Positions 17,964-26,796 of a DNA stretch of 39,138 nt are shown here, in pieces. The notes beneath the pieces were generated by a model. That model was not told the DNA's origin, did no database searches, and was given only the letters and a program-made list of their open reading frames with translations. This DNA comes from Bacteroidales bacterium (GTDB lineage: Bacteria; Bacteroidota; Bacteroidia; Bacteroidales; UBA932). Position 1 is the stretch's first letter. Each line of letters starts with the position of its first letter. The stretch is taken from positions 1 to 39,138 of the forward strand of contig JAFYME010000010.1 in the NCBI GenBank assembly GCA_017556765.1. Direction: 5' to 3'. The position numbers and the translations under genes were made by a program.

Positions 17964-17996
17964 AAAAAAGCCCCGTACACTGCTGTACGAGGCTTT
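17964..17996 (-). terminator. Intrinsic terminator inside the PUL operon
   Basis: On the minus strand a 13-bp stem (arms 17984-17996 and 17967-17979, one G-U pair, 4-base loop) is followed by a TTTTTT run. It lies 20 bases after the stop of the 18016-20322 gene and would separate susC-susD and the next two genes from the peptidase/CotH genes. Confidence 0.85.
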
Positions 17997-18015
17997 GAAT
18001 ACATATCAGACACGA

Positions 18016-20322
18016 CTAGAACGCCATGTTGATCTGAACTGTTGTCTTGTATTCCTCACCGCCCTTGGTATAGATGAGCGTAGGCTTTACAGTATATGTC
18101 TCACCTGCCACAGAATGGCCTGGATAGTGACCGTATGTGATTGTCAGACCGTCGAACTCCACATATGTGAATGCATCAGCTCCCCAGTTTGTGAGGTCAC
18201 CGTCAGCAGTACACCAGAAGCCGTTGTTTGCGGTGCTTTTATATGCATAGGAACCGTCAGTCTGCTCAAGTCCCCAGACGATCTTGCCTTCTGAAGGCTT
18301 AGCATTGACGCCCTGGATGAGACTTGAGATTGCAGATGGATTCATCACGAATGCCTGCGCAAGATTCTTGTTCGACGACAGGTCAATCGTTCCGAGAGGA
18401 TATCCTCCATTCGAAGCATCGCAGTTCACATCAAAAGTGATGATAGCATCCTTAGGATCCGCTGTCTCGTCGATCTCGAAGTTGCCGAGAAGGTCAGTCT
18501 TTCCGAACTTGACCTTGTATGGCCACTGGTCGTCATCCTTCTCGTCGTCATCCCACTCGTTCTGACGATACTCGATAGGAGCTCCGAGAACTACGAAATA
18601 AAGGTATGCAGCGTCGGCTGGAACAGCAAATGAAGCCTCACCTTCCTTAGCTGAATACATGTCGCCATATACTCTTGAGCCGTCTTTCTTGAGGGCCACG
18701 AAGCCATATCTCCAGCCTTCCTTGCCATTACCTACGTTGTTATATGTAGTGGCTGTACCCTGGATAGTCTGAAGGTCACCGTTCACAAAGTTTCCGGCGT
18801 CACCCTCAGGAAGAGCTGAACCGACCTGAAGTCCCTTGAAGTCTGCAGTTACAACCGCACCTTCTTCGTCAGGAAGATTAAGAGGAACGATATTGAAACC
18901 TGCTGTCGAAGGGCAGCTTCCGTATGATACCTGATAATAACCGTCTGCCTGCTTGAAGAGGGTTGTCTTGAAGTGGTTTGCAGTCACATTGCTTCCCGCA
19001 TACTCGCGTACGCCGTCGATGTCGAATGTTGCCATGCGGGCAGCATAATCATAAAGCTCTGCAGCTGTCTTGGACCAGTCTCCGCCATTGTAGATCTTGG
19101 TGTAGGTCTTGATCGCATCCTCAGGAAGCACTGACTGACGCCAGATCTCACCATAAGCCTCGACACCTCTCTTCTCAACCCAGTAGCTCTGGAGCCAGTA
19201 GCTTGCATAACGCATCCACTCATGATGGAAATGACGGTTGTACTGAGCCTTGAAGACATTCAGGTCATGTCCGAACTGCTGCTCAGGATAATCCTGGAAT
19301 GACTGCCACTGAGCGCACTGCTCCCAGTATGCGCATCCGCCTTCGCCCTTAGGGCCGAATCCGTAACGGAAACCGTATGCAAGATTGTCAGGCTCGCCCT
19401 GATATACCTTGTCGCAGTATGTCTGATACTGGAATGAGTGACCGATCTCATGAGCGATTGTCGATCCTACAGGCTTACATGTAGCCGGATTCACCCAAAG
19501 AGCGCCGATCACATTGTCATAACCCGAACCTGTAGCAAGCCACTCGCTCTGATAGAGGATGTAGATCTCCATCTTGTAGTCGTCAAGATAAGACTTGCCG
19601 ACACCGAGTTCAGCCATCTTGAGCTTGTTGATATTGGTATCGAAGAACTGCTCAGCCTTCATAAGGAGGTCGTCGATATCGACATACATCGAATGGCTCT
19701 TTGCAAGAGTTGAAGGAGAAGTGTTCTCAACACCCATCCTGTCACCGTAAAGACCATATTCTCCGTACTTGATGTCCCAGAACACGATGAAGTGCTCAGA
19801 CTGCTTTGAACGGCAGAAAGACCACTTTGAACTACTGTTCATCATGTCGAAGTTGAATTCCTTCGGCTGATAATATCTGTCAAGATCCTCTACGTCAGCA
19901 GCGGTAAGGACAAGCGATGCCTGCTTCTGAGTTACGTTGAACTTGAGAGATGAAACGCCTGAAACGATCTCGCATTCAGCGACACGCTCTGAACCAGGAT
20001 TGGCCGCTGCAGTCGCCTGAACTCCGATGAGCTTTCCAGCTTCGCCTTCAGTCTTGTCGAATGTAAGCCAGCCTGCTTCCTCTGGAACATTGATCTTCCA
20101 CTTATGGTTGCATGCGAAGATAACGTCCAATACAGAGCCTTCTTCGGAATCTATCACAAGCTTGTCTTTTGCTGTAGCAAGCTTGATAGTAGCTTCAGTA
20201 AGATCAGGAGTATCGCCATTATCTGGCTGCTTCTGATCACATGCAGCCAGACCAAAGAGGGCTGCTGTTAAAAAGCAAATGCCTAGAAACCTAGGCATTT
20301 GCAATTTGATATTACTAAACAT
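18016..20322 (-). CDS. BACON, DUF6055-like zincin and DUF4859-like multidomain lipoprotein
   Basis: A 768-residue lipoprotein (FGLAACDQK). The domains I see are a BACON-like Ig domain at about 45-135 (WKINVPEEAGWLTFDKTEG ... KFNVTQKQA), a zincin at about 150-590 with HEIGH at 291-295 and Glu334 in YWEQCAQW, and a DUF4859-like module at about 610-768 (NNGFWCTADGDLTNWG ... ITYGHYPGHSVAGETYTVKP). The zincin part is paralogous to the 12449-13750 product. The BACON plus DUF4859 arrangement suggests a glycan-guided surface peptidase; that is inference. It lies 14 bases after the preceding lipoprotein gene and is followed by a terminator, so it ends the susCD transcription unit. Confidence 0.78.
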   Translation of the reverse strand: MFSNIKLQMPRFLGICFLTAALFGLAACDQKQPDNGDTPDLTEATIKLATAKDKLVIDSEEGSVLDVIFACNHKWKINVPEEAGWLTFDKTEGEAGKLIGVQATAAANPGSERVAECEIVSGVSSLKFNVTQKQASLVLTAADVEDLDRYYQPKEFNFDMMNSSSKWSFCRSKQSEHFIVFWDIKYGEYGLYGDRMGVENTSPSTLAKSHSMYVDIDDLLMKAEQFFDTNINKLKMAELGVGKSYLDDYKMEIYILYQSEWLATGSGYDNVIGALWVNPATCKPVGSTIAHEIGHSFQYQTYCDKVYQGEPDNLAYGFRYGFGPKGEGGCAYWEQCAQWQSFQDYPEQQFGHDLNVFKAQYNRHFHHEWMRYASYWLQSYWVEKRGVEAYGEIWRQSVLPEDAIKTYTKIYNGGDWSKTAAELYDYAARMATFDIDGVREYAGSNVTANHFKTTLFKQADGYYQVSYGSCPSTAGFNIVPLNLPDEEGAVVTADFKGLQVGSALPEGDAGNFVNGDLQTIQGTATTYNNVGNGKEGWRYGFVALKKDGSRVYGDMYSAKEGEASFAVPADAAYLYFVVLGAPIEYRQNEWDDDEKDDDQWPYKVKFGKTDLLGNFEIDETADPKDAIITFDVNCDASNGGYPLGTIDLSSNKNLAQAFVMNPSAISSLIQGVNAKPSEGKIVWGLEQTDGSYAYKSTANNGFWCTADGDLTNWGADAFTYVEFDGLTITYGHYPGHSVAGETYTVKPTLIYTKGGEEYKTTVQINMAF

Positions 20323-20336
20323 ATACTATTCTATAA

Positions 20337-21506
20337 TTAGAATGTAACTGTATAGTTAAGAGTACAAGTGTAAGACTCACCCTCTGCTGGAGTGTAAGTA
20401 ACCTCCTGCTTGAAGTTGTTGAATGTCTTGCCTGCTACCTGTGCAGCTGAATCCTCACCATAGTATCCTGAGTAAGCAGCAGCCTCTGTTGCAGTAGAGA
20501 TAAGCTCGATGTAGTAGCAAGCTGGAGTTGCAGCCTCGTTTACATCTGGAGTTTCAGGATTGTCCTCAGAACCTGTTCCCCAAACTGTTCTCTTACCCTC
20601 TGCGTCGAACCATACACCGCCGAATCCGCCAGCTGAAGGATCAACCTGAACACCGTCGATGAAGTTTACAGTCTTCACGAGACCAGCAACAACAGCCTCT
20701 TTGAGCTGGAACTTAGAGAGCTGGAATGACTCCTGAAGAGCGTCGAGAGCAACTGGAGTACCTACTGTAAGAGCAAGGTCAGCAGAGTGGTTCTTTCTCT
20801 TTGAAGGATCAAAGTTCTTTGCCTCCTCGTCTACGAAGTCAGTAACCTCAAGATTGAAAGTGAAGTAGCAAGTCTTCTGTGTTGACCTCTCGAAAAGGAA
20901 GTGTGTGCAAGAGTACTTGTCACCAACCTTACCGTCAACATAGTTTCCTTCGTGGAAACCTACAGTGAAGTCCCACATCTGGTCATAAGTGAATTCATCG
21001 TCAACTGGAACGTCTGAACGGAAATACCAGCACTGGCTCTCTGTAAAGAACATACCGTCAGCCCATTCACAAGGGAGACCTTCAGCAGTCATCCAGTAAC
21101 CGATGTTAGATGATGTAGGAGCAGAGAAGTCATATACCCACTCGCCAGCATCCTTATATGCGTTACCGAAAACGATAGTATTGTCAGAAAAAGACTTGCC
21201 GTCAAAATCAAACTTACCCATTGCAGCGAAGAATTCCTCCTCTGTCATATCGAAGAACTTGAGGATCTTGTCACCCTCGAGAGAAGCAGTAACACCTGCA
21301 TAGTTTGTCTGAACGCCAAGCTGGAACTTGAGGTCATAAGTAAGGAAGAGCTCAGTGTCGCTCGAAGCAGGAGGACACTCGCAAGGGTTCTTGCCACAAT
21401 CGTCGCAAACCTCATCAGATGGGCCAGGAGTTGGACCTGGGGTTGGCTTCTCACATGCTGCAAAAGCGATCATCGCTGCAGCTGCAAATAAAAGAATTTT
21501 CTTCAT
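20337..21506 (-). CDS. SGBP-like surface lipoprotein with DUF4859-like modules
   Basis: A 389-residue lipoprotein (FAACEK) encoded directly after susD, the usual place for a surface glycan-binding protein. A Pro-rich linker (PTPGPTPGPSDE) and a four-Cys stretch (CDDCGKNPCECPP) precede two modules: about 60-215 (GYWMTAEGLPCEWADG) and about 235-389 (GGVWFDAEGKRTVWG, ending TCTLNYTVTF), both like DUF4859. A binding role for the PUL substrate is inferred from position and lack of catalytic motifs. It follows susD by 54 bases. Confidence 0.68.
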   Translation of the reverse strand: MKKILLFAAAAMIAFAACEKPTPGPTPGPSDEVCDDCGKNPCECPPASSDTELFLTYDLKFQLGVQTNYAGVTASLEGDKILKFFDMTEEEFFAAMGKFDFDGKSFSDNTIVFGNAYKDAGEWVYDFSAPTSSNIGYWMTAEGLPCEWADGMFFTESQCWYFRSDVPVDDEFTYDQMWDFTVGFHEGNYVDGKVGDKYSCTHFLFERSTQKTCYFTFNLEVTDFVDEEAKNFDPSKRKNHSADLALTVGTPVALDALQESFQLSKFQLKEAVVAGLVKTVNFIDGVQVDPSAGGFGGVWFDAEGKRTVWGTGSEDNPETPDVNEAATPACYYIELISTATEAAAYSGYYGEDSAAQVAGKTFNNFKQEVTYTPAEGESYTCTLNYTVTF

Positions 21507-21560
21507 TTTTTTGTTAAATTAATTGATTTGTAAATATTCTGGTTTAGTACATCTTTTCCG

Positions 21561-23462
21561 TTACTCTGCAGCAGCCTCGTCAGAGAAGCCGTAGTTCTGC
21601 TTGAGGTTAAGGTTAGCCTTGATGAACTCCGAGTAGATTGGGAATACATTGTTCTTGTAATCGGTTGGCTTGGTCTGTGAATCAAGCTTTGTCTTACGGC
21701 AGAACCATGTCTTTCCGTTGTAAACGTTCACGCCATTGTCAAGGGTGAAGCGGATGAGGTCCTGACGGCGATGGTGCTCACCTACGAACTCCCATGCGAG
21801 GTCATCAAGAAGACCGCCAAGCTCGATTGTTGTAGCGTCGTCACGTGAGAAATCTGTAAAGTTGCTCCTTTCAGCTGCAACAGACATCATGTCTGAAGGA
21901 TCAGCATACTTGAAGTCCTCGTAAGGATTCTTGCCAGACTTGTTGTTCTCACGAACACCGTAATCATATACAGAGTCACCCTTGAGGTCAGCTACAGTAC
22001 GTACAGCCTTTGAAGGATCTGTAGTAGCGAATGCACGCTGACGAACCTGTGTGATAAGGTCAGCAGCCTCCTGCTCTCTCTCACCCATGCGGAGGAGACA
22101 CTCAGCCTTGATGAACATAGCGTCAGCAAGACGGAAGAAACATACGTCGTTACCATATGTACCTGAAGTACCTGCTACGACCTCCTGCTTGTGGAAACGT
22201 GCACCTTCTGCATCGAATGCACCAGGGTTGTCGATAGAGTGAACCTCAACTGTGTATACAAGCGGATCGTCACCAGCCTTGTGACCATAAGTAAGGTGGA
22301 AGCCCTCTGCTACCTCCTCCTCAGTAAGACCCTGAGTAGTAAGCTTCTGGTCAGCGAAGTAGATAGGATCCTGAGTACCGTAATAGTACTGCTGTCCGAT
22401 TGCCCATGTGTCGTGGAGACGGGTATCATCAGCATCATAAGTGTGGATGAACTGAGGAACCGCGCATGAACCGTTCCAAGGTGTACCATTGTATCCGTAA
22501 GCCTTACCACCGTTACCTACGAAGCACTTGTTCACGAGGTAGTTGTGTGAAGCCTTCTTCTCATCGAGAGGAATCACGAGGATAGCCTCTGGAGTAGAGT
22601 TGAGAGTGCAACGTGAGTTGTCAAGGTAATGAGGAGCAAGTGAATAGCCACCCTCGTTGATCACGATGTCAGCATACTCAAGAGCCTTCTTGTACCACTT
22701 GTTGCCGTTCTGTGCATTTGTCTCGAACCAGCTGCTTGACTCGTTACGTGTAGTAGCGGCAACCATCTCGCCGGCATCCTTGCCGAATCCCTTGAGCCAT
22801 GCATCATGGTTAAGGAAAATCTTCGAAGCAAGCATACATGCACCATACTTGTTGATACGGCCGTAGCTCTTTTCAGTAGAAAGGATAGGGATGATCTCCT
22901 CGATCTCAGCAGTCATGAAGTCCCAGATATCCTCTGGAGCTGCCTGTACAGGCTGATATGCAGGGTCGTCAGAAATCTCCTTCTCGAGCGGAATGTTTCT
23001 CCAGAGATCGAAGAGGATGTAGTAGAACATGACACGCATAGCTCTTACCTCTGCAACCATTGCCTCGTTCTTCTGAACTACAGGGTTCTCAAGAAGAGTG
23101 TTTGCCTTTGTGATGGCGTTATATCCATAGTACCACTCCTGATAAAGGTGAGGGATACCTGCGTATGGATCGTTCTTATGAAGGTTGATGTACTGCGCAC
23201 CCCATCCACCGTATGTACGGTATGGAGTCATGAGACAGTCTGAGCTCTCCTCCATGATATCAAAGTAACCCTCCCATGCCCAGTAGAGGAAGCGGAACTG
23301 TACGTAGAGAGATCCTACCATTGAGAGGATTTCCTGCTCTGTACCCTCGAGGTTCGCATCTGTCAGATCTGAGTAGAGCTCCTCATCGAGGTTGGTGCAG
23401 GATGATGTCACCAGAACAAGTCCTGCGAGCAACGCTGAAATAAAACCTTTTATACTTTTCAT
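21561..23462 (-). CDS. SusD-like nutrient-binding lipoprotein
   Basis: Outer-membrane surface lipoprotein that caps its SusC partner and captures oligosaccharides or glycopeptides. The 633 residues begin MKSIKGFISALLAGLVLVTS with the lipobox Cys22, then CTNLDEELYSDL, typical of SusD. Family blocks include YNAITKANTLLENP, AEVRAMRVMFYYILFDLW, FFRLADAMFIKAECLLRMGE and a C-terminal WEFVGEHHRRQDLIRF. It starts 26 bases after the susC stop. Ligand cannot be read from sequence, but the surrounding beta-L-arabinofuranosidases suggest an arabinosylated substrate. Confidence 0.95.
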   Translation of the reverse strand: MKSIKGFISALLAGLVLVTSSCTNLDEELYSDLTDANLEGTEQEILSMVGSLYVQFRFLYWAWEGYFDIMEESSDCLMTPYRTYGGWGAQYINLHKNDPYAGIPHLYQEWYYGYNAITKANTLLENPVVQKNEAMVAEVRAMRVMFYYILFDLWRNIPLEKEISDDPAYQPVQAAPEDIWDFMTAEIEEIIPILSTEKSYGRINKYGACMLASKIFLNHDAWLKGFGKDAGEMVAATTRNESSSWFETNAQNGNKWYKKALEYADIVINEGGYSLAPHYLDNSRCTLNSTPEAILVIPLDEKKASHNYLVNKCFVGNGGKAYGYNGTPWNGSCAVPQFIHTYDADDTRLHDTWAIGQQYYYGTQDPIYFADQKLTTQGLTEEEVAEGFHLTYGHKAGDDPLVYTVEVHSIDNPGAFDAEGARFHKQEVVAGTSGTYGNDVCFFRLADAMFIKAECLLRMGEREQEAADLITQVRQRAFATTDPSKAVRTVADLKGDSVYDYGVRENNKSGKNPYEDFKYADPSDMMSVAAERSNFTDFSRDDATTIELGGLLDDLAWEFVGEHHRRQDLIRFTLDNGVNVYNGKTWFCRKTKLDSQTKPTDYKNNVFPIYSEFIKANLNLKQNYGFSDEAAAE

Positions 23463-23488
23463 AATTTATTGTTCTGTTTACTGTGGAA

Positions 23489-26143
23489 CTACTTGTTTCC
23501 GAAAGTGATGTTTACACCTACAGAGAATGTGCGGAGAGTAGGATACTTCTCACGATAGTCCATACCGAATGATGAATAACCTGAATAGTTAAGCTCTGGA
23601 TCAAGACCCTGATACTTTGTGAAGCAGAGAAGGTTCTCGCCTGAGAGGTAAACTCTTGCCTTGTCGAGGTACTTCACGTTCTTTGTGTTGAATGTGTAAC
23701 CTACTGTGAAGTTGTCGAGCTTGAGGTAGTCACCGTCCTCGAGGTAGTAGCTTACTGCAACCGGCTGCTGGCTCTTTGCGAGAGTAGTTCCGTACACTGG
23801 CTGAGTTGCTGACTTGTAACGGTTGAGACCGATATTGAGGTTTTCATAGAACATTCTCTGGCAGTTGAAGATCTTGTATCCGAACTGACCGCTGAATGAC
23901 ATTGTAACGTCTACACCGTAGAAGCGGAGAGTGTTGCTCCAACCCATTGTAAGCTTAGGAAGAGCTGAACCGCAATACTGACGGAATCTAGAGTCGTAGT
24001 TACGCATACCTGATTCGAAAGGAACTGCATCCTCTACTGCCTCACCTGGGATATCCGGATCGTCGATGAGCCAGAGACCCTTCTCCGGACCTGACTGAAC
24101 TACACCTACAGCCTTAAGCATATAGAAGCTTCCGATTGCGTCGCCGATGTAAGTTCTCTGGGTTACCATTGAAGTAGGCTCCTCTGTCCAACCGCCGTCG
24201 AGATAGTTTTCAGTCTCATAGAGGTCGTTAGACATGTTGATGAGCTTGTTCCTGTTGTGAGCGAGTGTGAGGGTAGTATTCCACTCGAAGTTCTTTGCCT
24301 GGATTGGCGAACCACCGATGAGAACCTCGATACCCTGGTTGCTCATGCTACCTACGTTAGCAGTAGTATAACCATAGAGGTTTGGTGGAACAGGCACTGA
24401 GTACTCCCAGAGCATGTCTGAAGTCACCTTATTATAAAGGTCGATGTTTGCATAGAGACGGTTTCCGAAGAATCCGAGGTCGAGACCGATGTTGTACTCT
24501 GTTGACTTCTCCCATCTGAGGTCAGGGTTAGCATTTGAAATAGGAGAAAGTGAAGGAGACCATACACCGTTTGCGTCTACGTAGTTTCCGTAAGATGTGT
24601 CATAGTCATATCTCAGGAGAGACATGTATGATGAACTTGGGATGACACCTGTGATACCGAATGAAGCACGGAGCTTCAAGTTGTCGAGCCAGCTTCTTGT
24701 GCCTTCCATCCACTCCTCGTTAGAGATTGTCCAACCTGCTGAGATACCAGGGAAGTTACCCCACTTGTGATCAGCACCGAACTTTGATGATCCCTCGTGA
24801 CGGAGAGAGAGGAGGACGTTGTATCTGTCAGCATAACCGTAAGAGATACGTCCGAAGAAACCGATGAGTCGGCTTGAATTCTTCCATGAACCCATACCTG
24901 CCTTACCGTCCTTGAGGTAAGTACCGTTTGCGAGGTTATTATAAAGGTATGCGTTAGTAGAGAACTCTGAGTTGTTTGCACTGAAGCCTGAGCTTACAGA
25001 GTTGAGCCAGCTGTAACCTACGAGAGCAGAAATACGGTGCTCGCCGAAAGTATTCTCATACTTTGAAGTGAGCTCGAGCATGTGCTCCTCGAAGTCGCTC
25101 TGGCTCTTGCTTGCGCTACCGTTGATACCGCCCCAGCGGTTTGACTGATACTTCTCAGTGTTGTATGACTCGCCTACACCGTTGTTTGTACGGCTTGAGA
25201 GCATGAGGTTTGTCTGCCATCCCTCGATAGGCTCGAGAGTGATGTTACCTGTAAGACGTGTGCTCTCGTTTCTTGACTGTCCGAAGTGCTCGTTACCAGT
25301 GATGTATGGAAGCGGGTTGTAGTAGTAGAGAGGAGCTGACTGCTCGAAGTAGTCGCCGTCTTCAGTATATACAGGTGAGGTCGGGTTACGTGTAACCGCC
25401 TGATGATAAATGTAGTATGAAGACTGGTTATCATTCTCTGAGATAGACTTCAACATGTTGAAGTTGAGCTTGAGGATATCGTCGAAGAGATACTGCGAGA
25501 TGTCCATCTGAGCACGGAGGTCGTTTGCGAAAGAGCCCTTGATCACACCCTCGTTCTGACGGTATGACACGTTAGCCGAATAAGTCATGCTCTGTGTACC
25601 ACCTTCGAGAGATACGTTGTGGTTCTGAACCCAACCTGTCTGTGAAACGAGGCCGAGCCAGTCAGTATCCTCGCCGAGGTCTGCGAAAGCCGAATACTTA
25701 GGAAGGTCATCACCGAGAGCACGCATGTACTCTGCATCCATGAAGTCGGCAGTCTTTGCGAAGTTCGAGATAGAACCGTAGCCTGAATAAGAAACATTGT
25801 ATCTGTCGCCACGCTTACCGGACTTGGTTGTGATGATGATCACACCGGAAGCACCACGTGTACCGTAGATAGCGGCTGCAGATGCGTCCTTGAGGACAGA
25901 GATCTCAGCGATGTTCTCAGGAGCAACAGTCTCGAGCGAACCTTCGATACCGTCAACGAGCACGAGCGGAGTGAAACCTCCCATGAGGGATGTCACACCA
26001 CGGAGCATGATGGTAGAAGACTCTGAAGGGTTACCTGTACCCTTAGCGATGTTAAGACCTGCTACCTTACCCTTGATGAGCTGAGCAGCGTCACCGATGT
26101 TACCTGTAAGGAAGTCGTCAGCCTTAACGCTTGCGACAGCCGA
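23489..26143 (-). repeat. Large inverted repeat, arm 1 (susC plug and barrel)
   Basis: This part of the first susC is homologous to 36140-38695 in opposite orientation. Blocks such as the one encoding SPVYTEDGDYFEQS (near 25340-25385) are almost identical at base level to the other copy. About 10 kb separates the arms. Confidence 0.85.
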
Positions 26144-26554
26144 GGTGATATCACCCTTACGCTGTGTACCGTAACCCACAACAACTGTCTCAGAAAGCAT
26201 GAGCGCATCCTCTGAAAGAGTCACGTTGATTGTTGTACGGTTTCCTACAACTTCTTCAACCTCTGCAAAACCGAGAGCGTTGAATACGAGGACTGCATCT
26301 GATGGAAGTCCTGACAAGGTATAATGACCGTCAGCATCTGTGCTGGTACCGACAGTCGAATTACCCTTAAGGAAGACACCTACTCCAGGAACCGGACCGA
26401 CTTCGTCCGACACAACTCCTGAAACCGTCTTACCCTGAGCGAACGCCTCATTTGGCGCTACAGCCATGCCGATAACGAGAGCCAGAAGCACTGCGAGAGT
26501 CCTCTGACCGAATGTACCAAGACAGGCTGCACATTTTTTAAAATGTTCAATCAT
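23489..26554 (-). CDS. SusC-like TonB-dependent outer-membrane transporter
   Basis: Full-length 1021-residue transporter that imports oligosaccharides together with SusD, energized by TonB. It has a signal peptide ending near AFAQ, a carboxypeptidase-D regulatory-like domain at about 42-118 (KTVSGVVSDEVGPVPGVGVFLKGN), a TonB-box region at about 121-135 (SETVVVGYGTQRKGD), the plug (about 138-270, with VLKDASAAAIYGTRGASGVI) and the 22-strand barrel ending FSVGVNITFGNK. It is first in the minus-strand PUL operon, with a -7 box upstream. From residue 138 onward it is closely related to the product of 36014-38695. Confidence 0.95.
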   Translation of the reverse strand: MIEHFKKCAACLGTFGQRTLAVLLALVIGMAVAPNEAFAQGKTVSGVVSDEVGPVPGVGVFLKGNSTVGTSTDADGHYTLSGLPSDAVLVFNALGFAEVEEVVGNRTTINVTLSEDALMLSETVVVGYGTQRKGDITSAVASVKADDFLTGNIGDAAQLIKGKVAGLNIAKGTGNPSESSTIMLRGVTSLMGGFTPLVLVDGIEGSLETVAPENIAEISVLKDASAAAIYGTRGASGVIIITTKSGKRGDRYNVSYSGYGSISNFAKTADFMDAEYMRALGDDLPKYSAFADLGEDTDWLGLVSQTGWVQNHNVSLEGGTQSMTYSANVSYRQNEGVIKGSFANDLRAQMDISQYLFDDILKLNFNMLKSISENDNQSSYYIYHQAVTRNPTSPVYTEDGDYFEQSAPLYYYNPLPYITGNEHFGQSRNESTRLTGNITLEPIEGWQTNLMLSSRTNNGVGESYNTEKYQSNRWGGINGSASKSQSDFEEHMLELTSKYENTFGEHRISALVGYSWLNSVSSGFSANNSEFSTNAYLYNNLANGTYLKDGKAGMGSWKNSSRLIGFFGRISYGYADRYNVLLSLRHEGSSKFGADHKWGNFPGISAGWTISNEEWMEGTRSWLDNLKLRASFGITGVIPSSSYMSLLRYDYDTSYGNYVDANGVWSPSLSPISNANPDLRWEKSTEYNIGLDLGFFGNRLYANIDLYNKVTSDMLWEYSVPVPPNLYGYTTANVGSMSNQGIEVLIGGSPIQAKNFEWNTTLTLAHNRNKLINMSNDLYETENYLDGGWTEEPTSMVTQRTYIGDAIGSFYMLKAVGVVQSGPEKGLWLIDDPDIPGEAVEDAVPFESGMRNYDSRFRQYCGSALPKLTMGWSNTLRFYGVDVTMSFSGQFGYKIFNCQRMFYENLNIGLNRYKSATQPVYGTTLAKSQQPVAVSYYLEDGDYLKLDNFTVGYTFNTKNVKYLDKARVYLSGENLLCFTKYQGLDPELNYSGYSSFGMDYREKYPTLRTFSVGVNITFGNK

Positions 26555-26613
26555 ACTGTATTAGTTTAGTTGTTTTTGGTTGATTAATTCCAACATTTTA
26601 AGGATTATGCATG

Positions 26614-26621
26614 CAAATGTA
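26614..26621 (-). promoter_or_regulatory. susC -7 box
   Basis: On the minus strand TACATTTG fits TAnnTTTG, and it is identical to the box of the arabinose operon. Predicted start is near 26607. Just downstream the transcript begins with the same ATCCTTAAAAT 11-mer (plus-strand 26595-26605) found in the arabinose-operon leader. No TTG lies at the -33 spacing, which suits an activator-dependent promoter. Confidence 0.5.
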
Positions 26622-26650
26622 TATAACGCACGCGTGCTCGAGGGCCACTT

Positions 26651-26736
26651 TTGTCTAAATTGATGCGACAATTTTCCAAAGCTCACATTTGCACTATTTT
26701 GCGACGAATTTGGACGATTCTTTCATCGGTTTGCAC
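26651..26736. promoter_or_regulatory. Candidate operator cluster between susC and GH97
   Basis: Contains TTGTCTAAAT (26651-26660) facing ATTTGGACGATT (26708-26719, exact copy of 5379-5390), GCGACAATTTT (26665-26675) and GCGACGAATTT (26701-26711) as a near direct repeat, and TTTGCAC twice (26688-26694, 26730-26736). The region drives genes in both directions and is the most likely HTCS target in the window. Confidence 0.45.
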
Positions 26737-26796
26737 GTTTGAGACATCCTTTAAGTATTATTATACCGATATTTGCGTGATTTAATTTAATGACAC

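Noticed and set aside
26790-26792. ATG just before the GH97 gene
   Set aside because: Out of frame; it opens only about 33 codons before a stop, whereas the GTG at 26797 gives a signal peptide and the full enzyme.
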